Virus record (IMG/VR): IMGVR_UViG_3300015245_000068
Span: 1-28,708 of that record
Length of the DNA stretch: 28,708 nt
Origin: a virus
Direction: 5' to 3' (one strand)
The notes below the pieces were generated by a model, which saw only the letters and a program-made list of their open reading frames with translations, was not told the origin of the DNA and searched no databases. A program made the translations under genes and the position numbers. How positions within the stretch are numbered: the stretch's first letter is position 1; the number at the start of each line of letters is the position of its first letter. This document shows, one piece after another, positions 13,732 through 21,118 of this stretch.

Positions 13732-14340
13732 TTACGCTACCCCGCTCTGGCCAGACTGAAGCTGCTGGTTATTGAAGGTGACGACGACCCAGTTGAAATT
13801 GGTGGTGTTGTCCGATCCGTTGCCGACCGCCCTCGCGGACCACATATCGACAATCGTAAAAGGCAGCGTCGAAGTTGTTGCGATCTGGCTTTGATCGACC
13901 GTGAATGTCGAAAAGCCCGCGCCAAAAGTCGTGCCGCCCGCGCCGGTTGACCATGCGATGTTGTTGCCAACCGCGGATGACGGGATGGCCGTCAGCAGCG
14001 CTGCCACTCGAAAGATTGCATGCGGCGAGTCGATGATCAGCGCGGTCGCATCGGCCTGCGCAGCCGCGCCAGGAAACCACGGCGAGGATACCGGGGCGCT
14101 CTGGCCCTTAGGGATATAGGTGCAACCCTGAAAAATGCCGGCGATGATGGTGGTCACCAGTGCCGTGCCGGTGATGGCCTGAATGTACGGCGTTGCCGCG
14201 CTTTTGATGACCGGATCACCGAAGAAGATCGAGGTCGCGTAACTCGATTGGATCATGCGCCGCGTAGGCGCGTAATCAGGTGCAGCACCGCCCAGATAGC
14301 CGATGTGCTGAAACCCGAATTGTGCCTGAGTATTCGCCAT
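13732..14340 (-). CDS. head decoration protein
   Basis: A 202-residue protein starting MANTQAQFGFQHIGYLGGAA, a start typical of phage head decoration proteins found just upstream of capsid genes. It has a beta-rich body with FQGCTYIPKGQ, SSPWFPGAAAQADATALIID and a C-terminal FNWVVVTFNNQQL strand. It has no enzymatic motif and precedes the capsid start by one base. It probably binds the outer surface of the shell to stabilise it. The start codon is preceded by a weak ribosome site (GGAG at about -15), with a tandem hairpin region further upstream that may matter for its expression. Confidence 0.78.
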   Translation of the reverse strand: MANTQAQFGFQHIGYLGGAAPDYAPTRRMIQSSYATSIFFGDPVIKSAATPYIQAITGTALVTTIIAGIFQGCTYIPKGQSAPVSSPWFPGAAAQADATALIIDSPHAIFRVAALLTAIPSSAVGNNIAWSTGAGGTTFGAGFSTFTVDQSQIATTSTLPFTIVDMWSARAVGNGSDNTTNFNWVVVTFNNQQLQSGQSGVA

Positions 14341-14370
14341 AGCGAAGGCAAGCTCCGAACGGGGCTCATC

Positions 14371-14497
14371 AACGCTACGGCCTGCGGCGTTTTATAGCGG
14401 GATACCGCCACAGCCTGCGGCGGTTCATGGGTGGCGATGCAACGCGGCAGCCTGCCTGCGGATCACCTTGACTCTACTCCCCACAGCCTGCAGGGAG
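14371..14497 (-). promoter_or_regulatory. tandem stem-loops with a shared loop motif upstream of the capsid operon
   Basis: Four stem-loops lie within 127 bases of non-coding DNA. Plus-strand stems and loops: 14371-14375/14387-14391 (AACGC/GCGTT, loop TACGGCCTGCG); 14404-14409/14419-14424 (ACCGCC/GGCGGT, loop ACAGCCTGC); 14443-14460, less regular, around GGCAGCCTGCC; 14477-14481/14493-14497 (CTCCC/GGGAG, loop CACAGCCTGCA). Read on the transcribed strand the loops share GCAGGCYGT or close to it, while the stems differ yet still pair. This is the first non-coding gap of any size before the decoration and capsid genes, so a role in their expression is plausible. The rest of 14498-14545 holds nothing clear. 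Confidence 0.6.
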
Positions 14498-14545
14498 GCA
14501 CGTAATGCTATCTGGTTACGCTGATTCTCTTGTTGCCGTCAAGCC

Positions 14546-14626
14546 TCATCGAAACGCCATCCAGAAAAGCACGAAAGACGCACCGAACAGAACAACCAGG
14601 ATAGTCGCATCGAGCGAGTCGATCAC
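14546..14626 (-). CDS. 26-residue membrane micro-protein (possible)
   Basis: Starts with GTG overlapping the glycosyltransferase stop (GTGA) and reads MIDSLDATILVVLFGASFVL, ending FWMAFR. It is one short hydrophobic helix flanked by an acidic N-terminus and a basic C-terminus, which fits a small inner-membrane peptide. The four-base overlap is the same coupling used across the operon. Too short for a family call; comparison with related phages would decide. Confidence 0.45.
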   Translation of the reverse strand: MIDSLDATILVVLFGASFVLFWMAFR

Positions 14627-15411
14627 TCGGCCGCCTGCTGCATTTCGATGACCTGCGGCGCCGGCCGCTGCCACGCAGGCATCTGCGCTTGCTGCGCAGC
14701 CATATCCGCCATCATCTGCTTCTCGATATCGTCGAGATAGCGACCGGCATAGTCGTAGGGCCCGACGTGGGAGATGCGATGATTGACGTTAGCCCACACC
14801 TGGCCGCCGCATTGGCGCCAGCGGAAGCAGAAGGCGAGGTCTTCCGATATCAAGCCGCGGTCCGGAATGTCGAGCTTCTCGAAAGCCCGAATCAGGCGGT
14901 TTGCGCCAGCCTGCTTGATCGTATCGAACGCCGGATGGAAGGCGATCCGCGTGTCCACCAGTTGAGGCATCGCCTGCAACATCGTCGTCACCACGTCGCG
15001 CCGGATCAGCAGCACACCGCCGCCGACGCCTTCCACTTCGATGAAACCGCCGCGGCGCTGGGTTATTGGACCGCCCAAGCCCGATCCAACCCAGGTCGTA
15101 GGTTCTCTGCGATGGCGATATAGCGTTCCGACGATGGGCTCGCTGAACAGCACCATGTCGAGCACGAGATTGGGATCGAATCCCATGTCGGCGTCGAAGA
15201 ACAGTAGATAGTCCGAATGCGGGCAGGTGTCGTACCAGATCGTCAGAATCATACTGCGCAATTCGGCGATGTCGGGGAAGGAAATCGAGGAAATCGCAGA
15301 GCCGATTCCTTTGCCGATGAGGGTATCGCGCAAAGCATGAGACGTGAGAAAGCTTGTCGCCGAAATCATCTGGCCGAAAGCGGGAATATGGATATAGACG
15401 TTATGGCTCAT
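14623..15411 (-). CDS. GT-A type glycosyltransferase
   Basis: A 262-residue protein starting MSHNVYIHIPAFGQMISATS. Hydrophobic YLLFFDADMGFDP (residues 68-80) carries the metal-binding DxD (D73, D75) of GT-A glycosyltransferases, preceded by a Rossmann-like N-terminal half. VEGVGGGVLLIRRDVV and the late LISEDLAFCFRWRQCGGQVW match the acceptor half of phage and bacterial family A enzymes. The C-terminal 35 residues are Gln/Ala-rich and unrelated to the fold. ATG 15411 is chosen; it overlaps the methyltransferase stop by 11 bases. It would transfer an activated sugar, probably from a nucleotide donor, but donor and acceptor are unknown. Confidence 0.82.
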   Translation of the reverse strand: MSHNVYIHIPAFGQMISATSFLTSHALRDTLIGKGIGSAISSISFPDIAELRSMILTIWYDTCPHSDYLLFFDADMGFDPNLVLDMVLFSEPIVGTLYRHRREPTTWVGSGLGGPITQRRGGFIEVEGVGGGVLLIRRDVVTTMLQAMPQLVDTRIAFHPAFDTIKQAGANRLIRAFEKLDIPDRGLISEDLAFCFRWRQCGGQVWANVNHRISHVGPYDYAGRYLDDIEKQMMADMAAQQAQMPAWQRPAPQVIEMQQAAE

Positions 15412-16105
15412 TCGTGATGATCCCGTAGAATTTATCAATTGATGTTTTGGATTGTGCTTTCGCAGCGAGGAGTGTCGCGCCGTAATCTTCCGGCATCCGG
15501 AAATCGTGCGGGCATTGAAGATGCCTCACCTTGATATCGCACTCCCACAAATACGACGTGTTCCAATAACGGGCACTGAGGCGAAGGCGCTGCTCGTCCA
15601 AGGTTTCATCGGCGAAGGACCGGTATTCGACGATCGGATATTTCGCGATGAATGTCAGCTCGCCGGCATTGTCCCAGACGATCCATCTGTGATGGTTGTA
15701 GCCTCTGTAGATAGGCGAATTTCCATCGACGCCCCGGGCGAGTTCACAGACCGGGGAAGGGGTTTCGATGTAGCCGGCGGCGCCGCGGAGATGCATTTCC
15801 TTAATCAGATGGAAGGGATTTGCCATGTCTTCGAGGACGTGACGGCAGTAGATGAAATCCCATCCTACGCGGTAGCCTTCATAATCCGCGTCCGGGAGCC
15901 GCTGGTGTCCGACGTCAATCTTCGTCACCTGTTCCGGCGGCAGGCCCGGCACATCCTGCCAATCAACGAAGTGAGTAGCGGCGGGAAAGCGCGCTTGGCC
16001 AGGCCCGATTTCGAGGACTCGCTTGCCTTTGTATTTTGCGGCAAGCCATTCGACGATTTCAGGGACGGGGGACCAATGGTGAGGGTCGGCGTTGGTTAGA
16101 GGCAT
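15401..16105 (-). CDS. class I SAM-dependent methyltransferase
   Basis: A 234-residue protein. The SAM site is KRVLEIGPGQARFP (residues 28-41, GPG loop at 34-36), the acidic strand 2 corresponds to KIDVGH, and motif IV/post-II is DFIYCRHVLEDMANPFHLIK, the typical type-11/12 pattern where YCRHVLED acts like the H/D catalytic surroundings. The C-terminus lacks a nucleic-acid-binding domain. In a cassette with glycosyltransferases, sugar O- or N-methylation is the favoured role; small-molecule or protein substrates remain possible. Starts one base after the stop of the upstream regulator gene (TAATATG). Confidence 0.82.
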   Translation of the reverse strand: MPLTNADPHHWSPVPEIVEWLAAKYKGKRVLEIGPGQARFPAATHFVDWQDVPGLPPEQVTKIDVGHQRLPDADYEGYRVGWDFIYCRHVLEDMANPFHLIKEMHLRGAAGYIETPSPVCELARGVDGNSPIYRGYNHHRWIVWDNAGELTFIAKYPIVEYRSFADETLDEQRLRLSARYWNTSYLWECDIKVRHLQCPHDFRMPEDYGATLLAAKAQSKTSIDKFYGIITNEP

Positions 16106-16106
16106 A

Positions 16107-17285
16107 TTATGCCGCTTCTTCCAGCCAAGCCTTTATATCCGGAGCGCGCCGTTCGAGTTGACGCATCCCTTCATCTGTCAGCGCCCATGTCCACGCGCGG
16201 CGGTCGTTGATTTCGTCGATGGTCATGGCGAACCAGTCCGTATAATTCGGCTTCACAGCAGGAACGCTAATAAGATCACCTTCGTAATACCGATTATCGA
16301 TACCTTCGATCGCTTTCAGCCATTGCAGAGTTTTCGTTAGTTTGTCACGAGAGAATTGTCTTGTCGGCTTGTCCATAAGATCGGCTAACCGGCGTGCAGC
16401 CGCGCCTTGCCGTTTCACCAAATGGCGTGGGGCTTTTCGAATGCCGAAGATGGTCCCCTCGAATAGCTTCTGGTCAAGCTGACGAACGTTGTCCAATGCG
16501 GAGATCGGCCCGACTGTCGAATGGCGGATTTCCATCATCATGCCCGCCATCGTCTTGTTGTTCTCGGCCATGAACTGAATCATCTCGCGCTGGCGCTGGT
16601 CAGCCGCACGGTCAGACCGCTCCTGCCGTTGCTCGGCAGCCCGATCAAGACGCTCCAGGTATGCAAGGACGGCGGTATTATCGGATGGCTGAAGAGGATG
16701 CAACTTTCCATCCTGATACGCCAAAAACACATCAATAACGTGACATGTCGCCTCGTTGGCGAAATCGGTCTTCAGCAAGGTCAGCACGCGGATGGCTTGG
16801 CCGCGATTGAGCCAGTATTCATGGACAGTGCTTCCGTTGGCCGAATGCGCATTCCGGGAATGCAGCGCCCCATACCGTTGCAAGTCCTTGTAATTGTTAT
16901 CGATTACCGTTCGAATGTTGCGCGGCTGGCTCATTTTTGCCGTCTCAGCGAGGCGAATATCCTGGACCCGCATCTCGTCGTCAAAGGGCTGGAGATCAGT
17001 AACAGACAGAGCCGACACAACGGCGTGGCTATCTGCGATTGGCGCGCTTGATGCCTGCTCAGCCTCAAAAAGGGGCTCGCATTGCTCCGGCGTTTCGCAG
17101 CCGGCCGCCAGCACATACTTCCCCGGCTTAACGCGCACAATAGCCCCGCTATCTACCAAACGGCAGCAGGCACTGCTGATAGCGCGCAAAGTGCGACCGC
17201 TTTCTACTGCAAGCTGAATGTTAGTCCTGGCGCGCTTATGCCTCAGGAGCAGTTCAATCACCCAATGTTCTGCGATCTTTCTCAT
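16107..17285 (-). CDS. phage regulatory protein, Rha/antirepressor-like, with N-terminal winged helix
   Basis: A 392-residue protein. Residues 1-60 look like a winged helix (MRKIAEHWVIELLLRHKRAR, then RTLRAISSACCRLVDSGAIV), ending in a wing that matches transcription-type helix-turn-helix folds. Residues 100-200 carry VQDIRLAETAKMSQPRNIRT, YGALHSRNAHSANGSTVHEYW and TLLKTDFANEATCHVIDVFL, a pattern I associate with Rha/antirepressor-like phage proteins. The rest is a charged coiled coil (ERLDRAAEQRQERSDRAADQ) and a C-terminal domain. ATG 17285 is chosen for its AGAGGA site; a start at 17360 would add 25 low-quality residues. Likely a DNA-binding regulator; its regulon is unknown. Confidence 0.58.
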   Translation of the reverse strand: MRKIAEHWVIELLLRHKRARTNIQLAVESGRTLRAISSACCRLVDSGAIVRVKPGKYVLAAGCETPEQCEPLFEAEQASSAPIADSHAVVSALSVTDLQPFDDEMRVQDIRLAETAKMSQPRNIRTVIDNNYKDLQRYGALHSRNAHSANGSTVHEYWLNRGQAIRVLTLLKTDFANEATCHVIDVFLAYQDGKLHPLQPSDNTAVLAYLERLDRAAEQRQERSDRAADQRQREMIQFMAENNKTMAGMMMEIRHSTVGPISALDNVRQLDQKLFEGTIFGIRKAPRHLVKRQGAAARRLADLMDKPTRQFSRDKLTKTLQWLKAIEGIDNRYYEGDLISVPAVKPNYTDWFAMTIDEINDRRAWTWALTDEGMRQLERRAPDIKAWLEEAA

Positions 17286-17318
17286 AATGTCCTCTGGCTG
17301 ATTTGCGCGCATGGCAAA

Positions 17319-17356
17319 GCGGACCGGCCCAACCAGCCAGATCAAAGCCGGTCCGC
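17319..17356. promoter_or_regulatory. perfect 10-bp inverted repeat between TPP gene and regulator
   Basis: GCGGACCGGC (17319-17328) and GCCGGTCCGC (17347-17356) are perfect inverse copies with an 18-base loop, in the 129-base gap after the TPP-enzyme stop and 33 bases or more upstream of the regulator start. There is no run of T on either side long enough for a classic terminator. It may be an attenuator, a weak terminator between the two genes, or an operator for the regulator. Confidence 0.5.
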
Positions 17357-17414
17357 CCACCTGCGCAGATGTTTGAAGGATTCAGTCTTTGGCTGGTTTT
17401 AGAAAGAAGCGCAG

Positions 17415-19148
17415 CTATTCCGCCGCTTCTGCCTTCTCCCGGTAAGGCCACATGTCATCGATCGGAGTCGGAACGAACTTGCCGCTCTCCATGCGGGACT
17501 GGACGCGGGGGGCGATGATCTGATTGGGGGCCATGTCCATGTGAATCAGCGCCGGCAGTTCGCGCGTGAAAGCGTGTTCGAACATGCCGTCTGTCTCATG
17601 CCGCCAGTTTCCCGTGGTGGGGAAACCCATCATGTCCGCGATGCCCTCAAAGTGAGGACAACTAACCCCCGTTTTCTCGTTCGAAACCGCCAGCCTCCCG
17701 AAGTGATTCTCCTGCGTCAACCGCATCGTCGCGTAGCCGTCATTGGCATAGACGAAGATGGAGATGGGAAGCTTGTGATGGGCGATCGTCGCTAACTCTT
17801 GCAGGTTCATCATCGCGCCGCCGTCGCCGGTGAGGCAAACGATTTGGCGCTTACAGTCCGTCGCGAAAGCTGCACCGACGGCCGCCGGGATGGCATAGCC
17901 CATCGAAGACACGCCGGCTGAATGGATGAGCCGTTGGCCCGGTTTCAGCTTCAGGGACTGGAATGTAGGGATGAAGGAGAAGCCGACGTCGGTTATGACG
18001 ATGGCATCGTTGGCGAGATACTGACCAAGTTGTTCGATGAAGTGATAGGCGTTGATGCCGCCTTTGCCCTCGCGATATTCCGGGAGCATGACGGGATTGG
18101 CCAGCGCGTAGGCGTGGCAGGCGTTGAGCCAACTCTCCCAGTGGATGCGATCAGCCGGAAGCCGCTCCACAGCCCGGTCGAAGAACTCCTTGCAGTCCGC
18201 CACGATCGGCAGCGCGCACGGCAGCTTGCTTGCCTCCAGGTCATCGATATCTACCACGATCTTGATGGCATCCGGGGCGAACAGTTCGCGGTTGTGGCCG
18301 GTCTGCGGGTAGGAAAGGCGCGTCCCAACGGCGAGGATCAGATCTGCGTTCTGGATGGTCCAATTGCTCGCGCGGTCGCCGAAGATGCCGCCGGAGCCAA
18401 TGACGCAGGGATGGCCGGGGATAATGTCGCGCGCACCCCAGGACGTCACTACGGGCATGCGGAAGCGATCGAGGAAACGGCGGAGATGGTCTTCGGCTCC
18501 GGAAAGACGAATGCCGTTGCCGATGATCATGACGGGGCGGGACGCCTTGGGAAGCGCATCGATATGCTCGATCTGCGGAGATGGGAGCCAAGTCCGCCAT
18601 TCGGCATATTCCAGCGTCTCGGGATCAATTTCCGCCGCTTGTATGTCCAACGGGATTTCAATCCAAACCGGACCGCGGCGCTCTTGCATGGCTGCATCGT
18701 AAGCGGCTTGCAAATAATGGCGGATCAACCCCGGATCATTGACCGTGATTGCGAGTTTCGTAACCGGCCCAACGATATCGACCATCGGAAGTTCGTTCAT
18801 ACCCTGCGCACGAACATGTCCGTCGGGCAGCGTCATCATCGTCGAGCTTGTCGCCTGTCCCGCGATGACCAGCAGCGGAATGGAATCAACCCACGCCCCG
18901 GCCAATCCCGTCAGAGTATTCGTTCCGCCAGGTCCTGCCGTTACGCAGACAACGCCGATTCCATTCGTCACTCTTGCATCGGCTTCAGCCGCCATCGTTG
19001 CCGCTTGCTCATGATGCATGGCAATGGCTTTGATGCCGGGATGATGGCAGATGGAGTCGTTGAGATGCATCGCGCCAGCGCCGCAGACGGTGTAGACGCG
19101 GGGGGAGAGCTTCGAAACGAATTCCGCAACATAATCACTTAATTTCAT
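17415..19148 (-). CDS. thiamine-diphosphate enzyme, acetolactate synthase-like
   Basis: A full-length 577-residue protein of acetolactate synthase size. Residues 1-165 form the Pyr domain with the catalytic Glu in AMHHEQAA (E47) and AGPGGTNTLTGLAGAWVDSI; the middle domain starts about 200; the PP domain has GDG (441-443) and N469-D470 (YANDGY), the TPP-magnesium signature. TPP enzymes of this fold decarboxylate 2-oxo acids and may join the carbanion to an acceptor. In sugar clusters, relatives such as YerE transfer a two-carbon unit from pyruvate to a keto sugar to make branched sugars. That role is inferred here from neighbours; the true reaction is unknown. Its ATG directly follows the radical SAM stop. 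Confidence 0.85.
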   Translation of the reverse strand: MKLSDYVAEFVSKLSPRVYTVCGAGAMHLNDSICHHPGIKAIAMHHEQAATMAAEADARVTNGIGVVCVTAGPGGTNTLTGLAGAWVDSIPLLVIAGQATSSTMMTLPDGHVRAQGMNELPMVDIVGPVTKLAITVNDPGLIRHYLQAAYDAAMQERRGPVWIEIPLDIQAAEIDPETLEYAEWRTWLPSPQIEHIDALPKASRPVMIIGNGIRLSGAEDHLRRFLDRFRMPVVTSWGARDIIPGHPCVIGSGGIFGDRASNWTIQNADLILAVGTRLSYPQTGHNRELFAPDAIKIVVDIDDLEASKLPCALPIVADCKEFFDRAVERLPADRIHWESWLNACHAYALANPVMLPEYREGKGGINAYHFIEQLGQYLANDAIVITDVGFSFIPTFQSLKLKPGQRLIHSAGVSSMGYAIPAAVGAAFATDCKRQIVCLTGDGGAMMNLQELATIAHHKLPISIFVYANDGYATMRLTQENHFGRLAVSNEKTGVSCPHFEGIADMMGFPTTGNWRHETDGMFEHAFTRELPALIHMDMAPNQIIAPRVQSRMESGKFVPTPIDDMWPYREKAEAAE

Positions 19149-20312
19149 TTACAGAAACCCCAAATGAGGCGGAGCTGACGTGGTCGGGAACGTCGCGTTT
19201 CCCTTCACGTAGGCATCGAGCCAAGTATTGCTGAGAGTTTGTAAACAATTTTCCCCGCAATCCTTGGTTGCGTCGAATTGATCGCTTGCCAGATACCTCA
19301 TGACCTCCCAATAGCGGTCACTCTTGATAATATCGCGGAAACGCTCACGAGTCAGATTGCCGCAGTGGAATTTTGAATACTTAGCATTAAATTTCTGACC
19401 ACAAGTCGAAACAAGACCTGACCCTGAGAACTGAATCAGAAAAGGAGGGCCATAACAGCGCTGATAAGAGCGCTTGCCCTCGTCCTGAATCCGCGACCAC
19501 TTTACGGCAACGCGGAAATTCCCTTCCGTCAGCGCTTCCGCTTCTTCGAATAGCGGAAACAGCGCGCTATATTTGCGGTAATCGACGTTGAGGTCTTTCG
19601 TCGCCGAGTCAGCGCAGTGCTTCAGGATCGCGTATCCTTCGGTCTCGCCGAACATTTCCTTGGCGACGCGCGCAAATGGCACGATCTGATCGCCATCGTC
19701 AGGATGCACGACGAATTGAAGGTTGATGTTGACCGGCAGTTTGTCGCGCCGCTTGATCGCCATCGCTGCCTTGATATTCTCGACGACGCGGTCGTAAAGC
19801 CCCTGCTTCATGCCCATGATCTGCGCCCAGCGATAGCGATCGCCGCCGCTGAAGTTGAAGCGCAGGTAGGTAAGATGCGGCAGGATCCGTTCGAGAAGCT
19901 CCGGCGTCGTCTTCAAGCCATTCGTGCTGATGCCGATCTGAATGCCGAGCTTCGAGCCGTATTCGATAGAGTCCGCATAGAAGGGAACTTCCGTACTCTC
20001 GCCATCAGAGATCAAACTGAAGCCTTTAACGCCCACCTCGGCGGCATCTTCAAGGAACTCAAAGGCGTTCTGCTTCGTGATGACAGTATCTTCGCTGGCC
20101 TGGAGCTGAGCATAACAGAATCTACAAGAACTTGCGCACTTACGCGTCCACGCGCCGTCGACCGTAATTGGCGCGATCTTCTCGCCTCGCTGCCAAGCCA
20201 TGACGCGCTCGCGATAGAACCCGATTTTCGTCCCATCCAATTGCAGATCATGCACAGACGCCGGGCTTTCGAGCGCTACCTGTGCGTGGAATTCCGGAAG
20301 GAAGGCCGTCAT
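19149..20312 (-). CDS. radical SAM enzyme with SPASM-like C-terminus
   Basis: A 387-residue protein. The 4Fe-4S motif CASSCRFC (C59, C63, C66) is the CxxxCxxC signature of radical SAM enzymes, followed by SLISDGESTE (GGE-like) and GISTNGL. The C-terminus has extra cysteines (C286, C304, C317, C352, C356) in a SPASM-like auxiliary-cluster arrangement. SPASM proteins modify peptides, sugars (deoxysugar dehydratase or epimerase) or cofactors. No precursor peptide with a matching leader is obvious, so a sugar or small-molecule substrate is favoured by the neighbouring kinase, TPP enzyme, methyltransferase and glycosyltransferases. It follows the 59-residue coiled-coil gene by one base (TGAAATG). 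Confidence 0.85.
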   Translation of the reverse strand: MTAFLPEFHAQVALESPASVHDLQLDGTKIGFYRERVMAWQRGEKIAPITVDGAWTRKCASSCRFCYAQLQASEDTVITKQNAFEFLEDAAEVGVKGFSLISDGESTEVPFYADSIEYGSKLGIQIGISTNGLKTTPELLERILPHLTYLRFNFSGGDRYRWAQIMGMKQGLYDRVVENIKAAMAIKRRDKLPVNINLQFVVHPDDGDQIVPFARVAKEMFGETEGYAILKHCADSATKDLNVDYRKYSALFPLFEEAEALTEGNFRVAVKWSRIQDEGKRSYQRCYGPPFLIQFSGSGLVSTCGQKFNAKYSKFHCGNLTRERFRDIIKSDRYWEVMRYLASDQFDATKDCGENCLQTLSNTWLDAYVKGNATFPTTSAPPHLGFL

Positions 20313-20313
20313 T

Positions 20314-20493
20314 TCAGTTATCGCGCTGCTGTTTATTAATTCTACGATTCTGCTCGATTATCGCCACCATCTGTTCGCCAGATGCGGCGTTGCGTGCGGC
20401 TAACTCTGACGACTTCTCCGCATCTATCACCATACGTTCATACGCCAGCGCAATCCGCTCCAGCGCCTCAGCAATGCGTGAAAGTTCGCTCAC
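20314..20493 (-). CDS. 59-residue coiled-coil protein
   Basis: Starts with GTG overlapping the preceding stop (GTGA), reading MSELSRIAEALERIALAYER, then a continuous amphipathic helix (AARNAASGEQMVAIIEQNRR) to the stop, which precedes the radical SAM ATG by one base. It resembles a short, dimeric coiled coil with no cysteine or metal site. It is too short for standard gene prediction. It might be a partner of the radical SAM protein (some need a small helper), or just a small phage protein; sequence alone cannot tell. Confidence 0.6.
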   Translation of the reverse strand: MSELSRIAEALERIALAYERMVIDAEKSSELAARNAASGEQMVAIIEQNRRINKQQRDN

Positions 20494-20693
20494 AGCTTCG
20501 CCCTTTGCTCTGCGCTCATCTGACTGCGCAGCTTGGAATCATCCCCCTTGGCCTCTTTGAAAACCTCGATCCATTTCCCGGGACAGCGAGCGCGCAAATC
20601 GCACTCCAAAGCGAGAAGCGCCGGGCCTTGAATAGTGATTGGAATTTCAGAGCCGAAATGGACGATGACGTGGAGAGGATCAATGTTCATCAT
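20490..20693 (-). CDS. small conserved-looking phage protein
   Basis: A 67-residue protein starting MMNIDPLHVIVHFGSEIPIT with a beta-hairpin N-terminus and an alpha-helical C-terminus (IQGPALLALECDLRARCPGK, then WIEVFKEAKGDDSKLR). I recognise a similar short protein in other alphaproteobacterial phages. ATG 20693 overlaps the upstream stop (ATGA) and its own stop overlaps the next GTG. No function known; its location ties it to the tiny gene cassette beside the kinase. Confidence 0.6.
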   Translation of the reverse strand: MMNIDPLHVIVHFGSEIPITIQGPALLALECDLRARCPGKWIEVFKEAKGDDSKLRSQMSAEQRAKL

Positions 20694-20809
20694 AGCGGCG
20701 ACCCCCCTTCGTTTCGGCCATGTTCACGTTTGCCGCCACCCCACCCCATTTGATAGGTGATGAACGACAGCACGGCGCACAGAAGGATAAGTCCGATCGT
20801 GAATTTCAT
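20690..20809 (-). CDS. 39-residue membrane micro-protein
   Basis: Reads MKFTIGLILLCAVLSFITYQ, then a glycine-rich polar tail (MGWGGGKREHGRNEGGSPL). There is one hydrophobic N-terminal helix with a cysteine at position 11, so either a signal-anchored peptide or a lipoprotein-like small peptide. Start ATGA overlaps the preceding stop; stop TGA overlaps the next start. The two tight overlaps argue that this is translated rather than chance reading. Confidence 0.55.
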   Translation of the reverse strand: MKFTIGLILLCAVLSFITYQMGWGGGKREHGRNEGGSPL

Positions 20810-20964
20810 ACCGCTTTCTTCCATGGTTTGAGCGCGGCAACTCTTTCAGTATATGGCCTATCCAGTATCCAAGCGGATCGCTGACATTTGCGTCTGAACC
20901 AACCCGCGAGAACACATGCAGGCGGCGCTAGAAGCAGAAAGAGGAGGAATTCACCCGCGCTCAC
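20806..20964 (-). CDS. 52-residue membrane protein with basic tail
   Basis: GTG start at 20964 preceded by a good site (GAGG, seven bases before). Reads MSAGEFLLFLLLAPPACVLA, then GWFRRKCQRSAWILDRPYTE and a basic end. One hydrophobic helix (residues 5-22) and a cytoplasmic basic tail fit a small bitopic membrane protein. A longer frame up to 21192 exists but its N-terminal part runs through two better micro-genes in other frames. Followed by a four-base overlap with the 39-residue gene. Holin-like or Rz-like roles are possible but unsupported. Confidence 0.55.
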   Translation of the reverse strand: MSAGEFLLFLLLAPPACVLAGWFRRKCQRSAWILDRPYTERVAALKPWKKAV

Positions 20965-20970
20965 TTCAAT

Positions 20971-20984
20971 ACCTCTTCCAGCTT
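20971..20984 (-). repeat. 14-bp repeat, copy 1 (echo of kinase 3' end)
   Basis: ACCTCTTCCAGCTT here is identical to 21242-21255, where it encodes the last residues of the kinase (KLEEV). In the same relative frame this copy reads WKLEEVLK then TGA, close to the kinase end GKLEEVLA then TGA. It looks like a leftover of a second kinase end, as if the 271 bases between had been inserted or the gene end duplicated. Confidence 0.55.
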
Positions 20985-20996
20985 CCAACTCACGAC

Positions 20997-21116
20997 TCAC
21001 GACTCCAATTCGCGCACGATCATGACCGCCGCCCATCCTGCAATAGCGGGAAACACGATATAAAATACGATGTCGCCGATTGAGTGCATCATACTGAACG
21101 TCATATTGAACCCCAT
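20997..21116 (-). CDS. 39-residue membrane micro-protein
   Basis: Reads MGFNMTFSMMHSIGDIVFYI, then VFPAIAGWAAVMIVRELES. There are one or two short hydrophobic stretches with a polar start, and the start (ATG 21116) follows the upstream TAA by two bases with GGA before it. The next ATG (21104) could also start it. It is too small for standard gene prediction. Adjacent micro-genes and coupled spacing support translation; function unknown. Confidence 0.5.
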   Translation of the reverse strand: MGFNMTFSMMHSIGDIVFYIVFPAIAGWAAVMIVRELES

Positions 21117-21118
21117 CT

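Noticed and set aside
14341-14545. possible tRNA or CRISPR-like repeats in the gap
   Set aside because: No cloverleaf or acceptor pairing; the short GCAGGC repeats have no equal spacers, so CRISPR does not fit.
14501-14545. TTGACG with a loose TAACCA at 18-base spacing on the minus strand
   Set aside because: The -10 box is too poor to call a promoter by eye.
15452-16099. 215-residue plus-strand frame
   Set aside because: Antisense to the methyltransferase with its GPG loop; no ribosome site.
17922-19142. 406-residue plus-strand frame
   Set aside because: Fully antisense to the TPP enzyme, whose catalytic motifs are intact; long antisense frames are common at this GC content.
19617-20339. 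240-residue plus-strand frame
   Set aside because: Antisense to the radical SAM gene, whose CxxxCxxC motif is clear.
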